From the NCBI GenBank assembly GCA_002071245.1, contig MWEV01000075.1, forward strand, positions 1-11,707: a stretch of 11,707 nt of DNA. Reading direction: 5' to 3'. The notes under the pieces are model-generated. The model ran no database searches. It was not told the origin of the DNA and was given only the letters and a program-made list of their open reading frames with translations. Made by a program: the position numbers and the translations under genes. Below are positions 6,968 through 11,707 of the stretch, piece after piece. Source of the DNA: Deltaproteobacteria bacterium ADurb.Bin026 (GTDB lineage Bacteria > Desulfobacterota > Syntrophorhabdia > Syntrophorhabdales > Syntrophorhabdaceae). The stretch's first letter is position 1; the number at the start of each line of letters is the position of its first letter.

Positions 6968-7930
6968 CTATCTGCTATACTCTGCCTGTTCAAAAAGTTC
7001 TCTGGCAACGCCCTTTATCCTTTCCATGCCCTTAACCTCTTCCGGCGACAGATATAGTATGGTAATATTTGCATCAATGTATGTTTCCTTTATAAGCTCA
7101 ATGTAATGATGTTGCATCTTTTGGCGTGACACATGGAAAACACAATCCGCATCCTTTACCACATGGTTTATGATGATGTTTTCGACCCTCAATCCATTTT
7201 CTTCCAACTCCTTTACTACCCTTTCGGTTAATTTAACACCGAGCGCTTCGGGAATCGTTACTATGATATACTTTGTAAGATTTTTGTCCCTTATAAAATC
7301 GACGATCCTCTCGGATAGCACCTCCCAGCTTCCGATTATTTCAAGAAGCGTCCTCTTCGAACTTTTTAACCCGGCCATGTCTTTGATCTTTTCAAGGTAA
7401 CTGTACATATTCATGTAAAACTTTGTGGCAGCTTCAAGGTGTTTCAGGAATAGATGGGGCAGATGAAGCAGCCTGAGTGTATGTCCTGCCGGCGCTGTAT
7501 CCCAGACCACCACATCGTATTTACCACTTTCAACGAGTTCAATTATAAAGCTCAGCATGTACTCTTCTTCTATACCTGGTGCAGTACCGATGTAATCAAC
7601 AAAATCGTAATCCACATTAGCAAATGACGATATCACCTCATGGATCTCCTTGCCGAACCTCTCCTTCCATTTCATCAAAACAACGTCTGAAGAAATCTCA
7701 AGTCCATACAATTCAAGGACATCGTCGATCCTGGTCTCTTTACTTCCTATGTCAGTCTCGAAGATATCGGACAAAGATGGTGCGGGGTCACTCGAAATCA
7801 AAAGTACTTTTTTGTCGTTCTGTGCAATCTTCACTGCGATAGCCGATGCGCAGGTTGTTTTGCCAACACCGCCCTTTCCACCAACCATGATCAGCTTGAT
7901 ATTCGCATCTGTAATGTATTTCAAACCCAT
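6968..7930 (-). CDS. ArsA/GET3-family P-loop ATPase
   Basis: This is a single-domain (320 aa) ATPase of the ArsA/GET3 branch of the SIMIBI class. Visible motifs are the deviant Walker A GKGGVGKTT (18-26, with the signature Lys19), the switch-I-like SSDPAPSLSDIF (46-57) and the switch-II-like DTAPAGHTLRLL (144-155). The family includes the arsenite-pump ATPase ArsA (two such domains) and eukaryotic GET3, which delivers tail-anchored proteins. There are no arsenic genes nearby. The metal-binding cysteines of ArsA are not all present: a single Cys263 stands in DADCVFHVSRQ where many relatives have paired cysteines. Its real client is unknown. It is the first gene of the minus operon. A good ribosome binding site (AGGAAAGGG, minus strand 7937-7945) lies six bases before the ATG. 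Confidence in the family is high; confidence in function is low. Confidence 0.92.
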   Translation of the reverse strand: MGLKYITDANIKLIMVGGKGGVGKTTCASAIAVKIAQNDKKVLLISSDPAPSLSDIFETDIGSKETRIDDVLELYGLEISSDVVLMKWKERFGKEIHEVISSFANVDYDFVDYIGTAPGIEEEYMLSFIIELVESGKYDVVVWDTAPAGHTLRLLHLPHLFLKHLEAATKFYMNMYSYLEKIKDMAGLKSSKRTLLEIIGSWEVLSERIVDFIRDKNLTKYIIVTIPEALGVKLTERVVKELEENGLRVENIIINHVVKDADCVFHVSRQKMQHHYIELIKETYIDANITILYLSPEEVKGMERIKGVARELFEQAEYSR

Positions 7931-7936
7931 TGCTGG

Positions 7937-7945
7937 CCCTTTCCT
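7937..7945 (-). promoter_or_regulatory. Ribosome binding site of the ArsA-like gene
   Basis: AGGAAAGGG on the minus strand ends six bases before the ATG at 7930 and supports that start. Confidence 0.7.
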
Positions 7946-7976
7946 GATTCACGATATTTCAACCAAGGGATTGTAT

Positions 7977-8007
7977 ATAATACCATTGAGCGTAGCTTGA
8001 TAGTCAA
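7977..8007 (-). promoter_or_regulatory. Candidate sigma70-type promoter of the minus-strand operon
   Basis: On the minus strand, TTGACT (8002-8007) is followed 19 bases later by TATTAT (7977-7982), about 45 bases upstream of the ATPase start. The spacer is longer than ideal. A perfect TATAAT further upstream (8042-8047) has no good -35 box and is the alternative. Read by eye only. Confidence 0.3.
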
Positions 8008-8055
8008 GTCAATACGCACGAAAAGAAAAGGCATAGTTCGTATTATATAAACAAC

Positions 8056-8108
8056 CGTTCGAAATATACTAACATTTAATCGAACGTTTATACTTTTTGA
8101 ATTCGAAC
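8056..8108. promoter_or_regulatory. Three GTTCGA/TCGAAC hexamers with 23-bp spacing (possible operator)
   Basis: GTTCGA starts at 8057, and TCGAAC starts at 8080 and again at 8103, so the starts are exactly 23 bp apart. The first two extend to 7-bp perfect inverted arms (CGTTCGA at 8056-8062, TCGAACG at 8080-8086). Weaker relatives are GTTCGT at 8036 and TGAACG at 8143. The array lies in the gap between the divergent ATPase operon and tatD, next to the TATAAT at 8042-8047. A regulator is not identified; the operator role is inferred. Confidence 0.35.
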
Positions 8109-8141
8109 AGGATTTTCCTTCCGATGACGTTGATTTAGTGT

Positions 8142-8172
8142 TTGAACGTTGGTTATTACGTCTTTTTATGAT
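8142..8172 (+). promoter_or_regulatory. Candidate tatD promoter
   Basis: TTGAAC (8142-8147) and TATGAT (8167-8172) are separated by 19 bases. Transcription would begin roughly at 8179-8184, on or just before the tatD ATG, leaving no room for a ribosome binding site. Read by eye only. Confidence 0.3.
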
Positions 8173-8183
8173 ATATATAACGC

Positions 8184-8960
8184 ATGCTTGTTGATTCACA
8201 CTGTCATCTCGAGATGGAGGACTTCGAAAAAGACCGGAAAAAGGTTATAGAAGATTGCATAAACGAGGGCATATCGTATATCCTCACTGTTGGCACAGAG
8301 GAGAGGTATTTTGAAAAGGTCATAGATATCATTCAGGAATATCCATTTGTTTATGGCGCTGTAGGCATTCATCCCCATAACAGTAAGGACTTAAAAGAGG
8401 GCCTCATACCAAAGATCAACCGGGTGCTTGCACACAAAAAGATTGTTGCATACGGCGAGATTGGACTCGATTTTTTCAAGAATTACTCCCCTAAAGAAAT
8501 ACAGATAGATGCATTCATAAAACAGTTGGCATTGGCAGGACAGGCAAAACTCCCTGTGATTATTCACTCGAGAAACGCAGAGGAGGAAACCGTAAAAATT
8601 CTTAGAGAAACCGATCGGAGTGATGCCGGAGGTGTAATTCACTGCTATTCCTATAGTCTCGACACTGCCCGAAAAATGCTCGACCTTGGATTTTATATAT
8701 CCATCCCGGGAACAATCACATACAGCAACACACAGAGGCTTGCGGAGGTTGTACGATATATCCCGATGGGCAGTTTGCTCGCAGAAACAGATGCACCCTT
8801 TTTAACGCCACACCCTTTCAGAGGCAAGAGAAACAAACCTCATTATGTGAAATATACAATAGAAAGGATTGCACAAATAAAAAACAAAGATGTGATTGAA
8901 GTTTCGTCCTGTATACTGGAGAATTTTAAAAGACTTTTTTTATCAAATCTGAAGGAATAA
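8184..8960 (+). CDS. tatD: TatD-family metal-dependent hydrolase / DNase
   Basis: This is a TIM-barrel amidohydrolase-fold enzyme of the TatD family, whose studied members are Mg-dependent 3'-5' exonucleases acting on DNA or RNA. The metal ligands are all visible: His6 and His8 in DSHCHL, Glu92 in YGEIGLDFF, His128 in PVIIHSRNA, His153 in GVIHCYS and Asp203 in LLAETDAPFLTPHPFRG. At 258 aa it is of normal length. The start is set by the conserved MLVDSHCHL N-terminus. No Shine-Dalgarno precedes the ATG, and an AT-rich -10-like box lies only 11 bases upstream, so a leaderless message is possible. It is divergent from the ArsA-like operon. In many bacteria a tatD-type gene (ycfH) follows metG; metG is not visible here. 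The symbol is family level. Confidence 0.96.
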   Translation: MLVDSHCHLEMEDFEKDRKKVIEDCINEGISYILTVGTEERYFEKVIDIIQEYPFVYGAVGIHPHNSKDLKEGLIPKINRVLAHKKIVAYGEIGLDFFKNYSPKEIQIDAFIKQLALAGQAKLPVIIHSRNAEEETVKILRETDRSDAGGVIHCYSYSLDTARKMLDLGFYISIPGTITYSNTQRLAEVVRYIPMGSLLAETDAPFLTPHPFRGKRNKPHYVKYTIERIAQIKNKDVIEVSSCILENFKRLFLSNLKE

Positions 8961-9072
8961 AAGAGGGGGAAGGGCATCGAGGATTGTTGAATGTGGGTTG
9001 TGAAACGAAAATGGCTCATAGATAAAAAAAAGAGAAATAAAGAAGCTTGAAAAGGCGGTAACGAATACAAAT

Positions 9073-9126
9073 GATTCAAGGGTTTAATAGACAAAGAGAA
9101 TCACTCTCGCCCCAACCGCTTGAATC
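9073..9126 (+). repeat. Imperfect inverted repeat / nested stem-loop upstream of the cysteine hydrolase gene
   Basis: GATTCAAGGGTT (9073-9084) pairs with 9114-9126, whose reverse complement is GATTCAAGCGGTT: twelve pairs with one bulged base. The 29-base loop holds a second small hairpin (AGAG 9095-9098 with CTCT 9104-9107). There is no U-tract, so it is not a standard terminator. It could be a structured leader, a small RNA element or an operator. Confidence 0.5.
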
Positions 9127-9178
9127 GTGAAATCCTTTTGCGGTGTAACGTGAAGAATTTAAAGATTCAAATCCATAT

Positions 9179-9186
9179 GGAGGGAG
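9179..9186 (+). promoter_or_regulatory. Ribosome binding site that decides the TTG start at 9191
   Basis: GGAGGGAG precedes the TTG at 9191, with seven bases between the GGAGG core and the start. A nearer-looking ATG at 9177 overlaps this site and meets a TGA after five codons, so the TTG is the start. Confidence 0.8.
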
Positions 9187-9190
9187 AAAA

Positions 9191-9757
9191 TTGAAACCAG
9201 CAGTTATTATAGTTGATATGCTTGAAGGAAACTATGACAAAGAAAGGACAGGGGAAAAAGAGGAGGAAAAGATTATTCCGCATGTTAGGGACTTTCTTCA
9301 CACCTGCAGGGTCATGTTAATCCCTGTCATATTTGCATGCGACAGCTTTTTGATGGATGATTTCATTTTTAAAGGAAGGATGAAGCCTCATGCGATAAGG
9401 GGTACGACAGGCACAATGCCGCTTAAGGACATAGAACCTCAGGCGACTGATATCATTCTCGAAAAAAGACGGTTCAGTGCCTTTTTTAAGACAGATTTAG
9501 ACCAAACACTCAGAACAATGGGTATCGATACAGTCCTTGTCGGGGGAATCAATACACACTTTTGTGTCCTCGCAACTGCATTTGATGCGGTCTGTCATGA
9601 TTTTTATACAATAATTCTTGAGGATTTAAGTGCTGCCTTTAAGAGAGAAATTCATGAAAATACGCTTAATGCTTACAGAAATTCCGCTATTTACCCGATA
9701 TTCAGAGTAATGAAATCGTCGGACCTATTGAAGGAAATACGTCCTCATGATTTATAA
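9191..9757 (+). CDS. Isochorismatase-fold cysteine hydrolase
   Basis: This 188-residue protein belongs to the isochorismatase-like cysteine hydrolase superfamily, which includes nicotinamidases, N-carbamoylsarcosine amidohydrolases and related amidases. The triad is visible: Asp9 in VIIVDML, Lys92 in LEKRRFSAF and Cys125 in GGINTHFCVLATAFDA, with the expected cis-peptide-type GIN before THFC. Compared with nicotinamidases, the metal site looks incomplete: Asp51 (CDSF) and His67 (KPHAIRGTTG) are there, but the DxH histidine is replaced by Phe53. This makes a nicotinamidase (PncA) assignment doubtful, and the substrate is unknown. It starts at TTG behind a strong GGAGG. It is 230 bases after tatD and 62 bases before the GerMN gene, so it may be co-transcribed with the latter and serS. 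Confidence 0.9.
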   Translation: MKPAVIIVDMLEGNYDKERTGEKEEEKIIPHVRDFLHTCRVMLIPVIFACDSFLMDDFIFKGRMKPHAIRGTTGTMPLKDIEPQATDIILEKRRFSAFFKTDLDQTLRTMGIDTVLVGGINTHFCVLATAFDAVCHDFYTIILEDLSAAFKREIHENTLNAYRNSAIYPIFRVMKSSDLLKEIRPHDL

Positions 9758-9819
9758 GGGTCTGAAGGGTGAAGCTTAAGACATTTGTTAAGGAAATTTT
9801 TTCTCTGGCATAACTGGAT

Positions 9820-10383
9820 ATGAACGATATGCTGCAAAACGAAAGATTATTGAAGCCGAAAAAACACAATAAGCGTCTCGTGGTATTAATTATTGTCGTT
9901 GCTATTCTTTTTATAATAATCATGTTAAGCAAAGACATACATCTGTGGCAAAGAAAATCCATTATTGACATCATTCCATCTGAAAAGAGCGAAATCTTTT
10001 TGTGTTACGCCAAGGACACAGGCAAGTTTGAAAAAAGGACATTAGAAGTAAAGAAAGGTCTCAGTGACATTGAAAAATCTCAAATTATTATAGGGGAATT
10101 AAAAAAAGAAGGCGCTATCCCTGAAAATACCACCCTTAGCGACTTTTTGACCAATACAGAAGCTACCATATACCTTAATCTTTCCAGGGATGTTCTTGGA
10201 GATAAAACAAGCCCTGCCAAAGAGATAACGAAGGTCTATTCAATGGTTAACTCTTTTTTACTTAGCTTGAAAGATGCAAAGAAGGTACAAATCCTTGTTG
10301 AGGGACAACCTATTTACACCTTAAATGGTACGGTATATACTTATAAACCGATAGAATTCAACAAATACGTAATGGAGGATTAA
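9820..10383 (+). CDS. Membrane-anchored GerMN-domain protein
   Basis: This 187-residue protein has a basic N-terminus (KPKKHNKR), one membrane helix (about 20-36) and an extracytoplasmic domain (about 57-178) resembling the GerMN domain. Supporting features are LCYAKDTGKFEKRTLEVKKG, the helix SDIEKSQIIIGELKKEG, the TIYLNLSRD strand and VQILVEGQPI near the end. GerMN domains occur in the Bacillus germination protein GerM and in many envelope proteins of non-sporulating bacteria; their ligand is not well defined. Orientation (N in, C out) is inferred from the positive N-terminus. No lipobox cysteine is seen, so it is anchored by a helix. The start is uncertain: the ATG at 9820 has no good Shine-Dalgarno, and a second ATG at 9829 is as plausible. 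Its TAA is directly followed by the serS ATG, and its last codons carry the serS ribosome binding site. Confidence 0.8.
   Translation: MNDMLQNERLLKPKKHNKRLVVLIIVVAILFIIIMLSKDIHLWQRKSIIDIIPSEKSEIFLCYAKDTGKFEKRTLEVKKGLSDIEKSQIIIGELKKEGAIPENTTLSDFLTNTEATIYLNLSRDVLGDKTSPAKEITKVYSMVNSFLLSLKDAKKVQILVEGQPIYTLNGTVYTYKPIEFNKYVMED
10374..10378 (+). promoter_or_regulatory. Ribosome binding site of serS, inside the GerMN gene
   Basis: GGAGG lies in the final codons of the GerMN gene, five bases before the serS ATG at 10384. It fixes the serS start and suggests translation of the two is linked. Confidence 0.8.
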
Positions 10384-11652
10384 ATGATTGACCCAAGGAT
10401 AATAAGGGAAAAAACAGAGATAGTGTATGAAAGCCTCGAAAAAAGGGGATTTTCATTTGACATGGAAACGCTTCTTAAGGTTGATGAAAACAGAAGGAGG
10501 CTTATTCAGGAATCGGAAAAGATGAAAAATATAAGGAACGAGCTATCCAATGAGATAGCACGATTGAAAAAGACAGGTTCACACCCACAGGACAAGATTG
10601 AACATTTAAGGGGTATCGGAAAGCAGATTGAAGACACAGAGCAGCAGCTTAAGACAACAGAAAACGAATGGAATAACCTTGTTCTTATCATGCCTAACAT
10701 CCCACACGATTCTGTTCCAGTGGGGCACAACGAGGAAAATAATCAGATCGTAAAATTTTGGGGTGAAAAACCTGCTTTTGATTTTCAGCCTAAAGCGCAC
10801 TGGGATATCGGAGAAAGTCTTGATATACTTGATTTTAAAAGGGCTGCTAAGATAACGGGCTCGAGATTTACCCTATATAAATCATTTGGGGCACTCCTCG
10901 AGAGGGCGTTGATCAATTTTATGCTCGACCTCCACACAAGGGAACATGGATACATTGAGGTACTCCCTCCTTTCATGGTAAACAGAGAAGCCATGACAGG
11001 TACAGGTCAATTGCCGAAATTCGAAGAAGAACTGTTTAAGATTGACGGATTGGATTATTTTCTCATTCCTACGGCTGAGGTGCCTGTTACGAACATTTAC
11101 AACGATGAAATCTTGAAGGAAGAAGAACTCCCCATAAAGTTCGTTGCCTATACCCCGTGTTTCAGGAAGGAGGCAGGCGCCCATGGCAAAGATACACGAG
11201 GACTTACACGGCAGCACCAGTTCAATAAGGTCGAACTGGTAAAGTTTACACACCCCGACAACTCATATAATGAACTCGAAGGGTTGTTGCTCGATGCAGA
11301 AGACGTACTGAAAAGACTTAACATCCACTACAGGGTTTCAGCGTTATGTACCGGAGATCTTGGATTCTCCTCTGCCAAAACCTATGATATTGAGGTATGG
11401 TTGCCAGGGCAGGATGTTTATAGGGAAATATCTTCATGCAGTAATTTTGAGAACTTTCAGGCAAGACGCGCAAAAATCAGGTACAGGAAAAAGAACGGAA
11501 AGACAGAATTTGTTCACACCTTAAACGGTTCAGGTCTTGCTATCGGCAGGACAGTAATGGCTGTTATGGAAAATTACCAAACAATAGATGGCAAAATAAA
11601 CGTACCCGATGCGTTGAGACCATATATGCATGGAATTACCCGGTTTCCATGA
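10384..11652 (+). CDS. serS: Seryl-tRNA synthetase
   Basis: SerS charges tRNA-Ser (and tRNA-Sec where present) with serine in the cytoplasm. At 422 aa it is full length for the bacterial type. Residues about 1-105 form the long antiparallel coiled-coil arm that grips the tRNA variable arm, rich in Lys, Glu and Leu. The class II catalytic core follows: motif 1 around 175-200 (ALINFMLDLHTREHGYIEVLPP), the serine-binding TAEVP at 230-234, motif 2 from about 257 (TPCFRKEAGAHGKDTRGLTRQHQFNKVE) and motif 3 at about 381-397 (NGSGLAIGRTVMAVMEN). The start is directly after the TAA of the GerMN gene with a good GGAGG. No T-box-like leader is visible directly upstream, since the upstream sequence is coding. 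No terminator is seen in the 55 bases after the stop. Confidence 0.98.
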   Translation: MIDPRIIREKTEIVYESLEKRGFSFDMETLLKVDENRRRLIQESEKMKNIRNELSNEIARLKKTGSHPQDKIEHLRGIGKQIEDTEQQLKTTENEWNNLVLIMPNIPHDSVPVGHNEENNQIVKFWGEKPAFDFQPKAHWDIGESLDILDFKRAAKITGSRFTLYKSFGALLERALINFMLDLHTREHGYIEVLPPFMVNREAMTGTGQLPKFEEELFKIDGLDYFLIPTAEVPVTNIYNDEILKEEELPIKFVAYTPCFRKEAGAHGKDTRGLTRQHQFNKVELVKFTHPDNSYNELEGLLLDAEDVLKRLNIHYRVSALCTGDLGFSSAKTYDIEVWLPGQDVYREISSCSNFENFQARRAKIRYRKKNGKTEFVHTLNGSGLAIGRTVMAVMENYQTIDGKINVPDALRPYMHGITRFP

Positions 11653-11707
11653 TCTGTGAAAGGATGGTGTCGATCTTCCTCAATACAATCTGGTCTTCTT
11701 CCTTTTC
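11636..11707 (-). CDS. Possible C-terminal fragment of a convergent gene (partial)
   Basis: A minus-strand frame is open from the window end to a TAA at 11636, giving 23 residues (EKEEDQIVLRKIDTILSQI, then METG). The composition, with acidic and hydrophobic residues in helical register, is protein-like. It would overlap the serS 3' end by 17 bases, tail to tail. Too little is visible to name it. The plus strand is also open here, so the call is tentative. Confidence 0.35.
   Translation of the reverse strand, partial: EKEEDQIVLRKIDTILSQIMETG

Larger units (their letters stand above)
7931..8183. other. Divergent AT-rich intergenic region
   Basis: These 253 bases separate the minus operon from tatD. 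They should contain both promoters and hold the phased GTTCGA motifs. A 92-codon minus frame crosses the region, but it has an atypical composition, runs over the tatD start codon and resembles no family, so I regard it as non-coding. Confidence 0.6.
8961..9190 (+). other. Intergenic region between tatD and the cysteine hydrolase gene
   Basis: These 230 bases hold no gene I can support. There is no clear hairpin-plus-U-tract terminator after tatD. The main structure is the stem-loop at 9073-9126. A weak promoter-like pair (TTGAAT 9120-9125, TGTAAC 9144-9149, spacer 18) follows it, and the next gene's ribosome binding site is at the right end. Confidence 0.5.

Noticed and set aside
6958..7008. 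TTG start for rsmD at 7008
   Set aside because: It would overlap the ArsA-like gene by 41 bases and add residues absent from the family; the ATG at 6957 gives the normal length and a 10-base gap.
6968..7930. Arsenic-resistance system
   Set aside because: The ATPase has one domain, lacks the full set of metal-binding cysteines, and no arsenite pump, reductase or ArsR gene is nearby.
7921..8199. 92-codon minus-strand frame spanning the divergent intergenic region
   Set aside because: It covers the tatD start codon and overlaps the ATPase start; its Asn/Ser/Arg-rich composition in AT-rich DNA looks non-coding.
1..11707. Mobile elements, tRNA or rRNA genes, CRISPR array
   Set aside because: No transposase or integrase frame, long terminal inverted repeat, cloverleaf-like sequence or regularly spaced direct repeat of suitable length was seen.

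Overview
This window looks like a core-genome segment of a Gram-negative, probably anaerobic bacterium. I base this on a periplasmic HtrA-type protease, a PBP5-type D,D-carboxypeptidase, the long ClpP-class NfeD protein paired with a slipin, and a lone ArsA-like ATPase; this mix is familiar from Deltaproteobacteria/Desulfobacterota and related lineages. The lineage is an inference. The sequence is moderately AT-rich by eye. I see no mobile element, tRNA, rRNA or CRISPR array.

Left two thirds (about 1-7930), all on the minus strand. In transcription order the genes are an ArsA/GET3-like ATPase, rsmD, coaD, an NfeD-family membrane protease, a slipin/stomatin (SPFH) protein, a PBP5-like D-alanyl-D-alanine carboxypeptidase, coaBC, and an HtrA/DegP-type serine protease cut by the window start. 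Gaps are short, and three successive junctions (coaD/nfeD, nfeD/slipin, slipin/dacA) are 4-base ATGA overlaps, so this reads as one operon. It mixes two steps of coenzyme A synthesis (CoaBC, CoaD) with envelope quality control and peptidoglycan trimming.

Divergent intergenic region (7931-8183). AT-rich and without a convincing gene. It should carry the promoters of both the minus operon and tatD. It holds three GTTCGA/TCGAAC hexamers whose starts are exactly 23 bp apart.

Right part (8184-11652), plus strand: a TatD-family metal-dependent hydrolase, a gap with a long imperfect stem-loop, an isochorismatase-fold cysteine hydrolase with a TTG start, a membrane-anchored GerMN-domain protein, and serS immediately after it. 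At the right edge an open minus-strand frame overlaps the serS 3' end and may be the C-terminus of a convergent gene.

No clear new system is visible. The most checkable oddities are a heptanucleotide tandem repeat in the 5' end of the htrA-like gene, the 23-bp-phased intergenic motif, a possibly leaderless tatD, and the coupled nfeD-slipin-dacA block.
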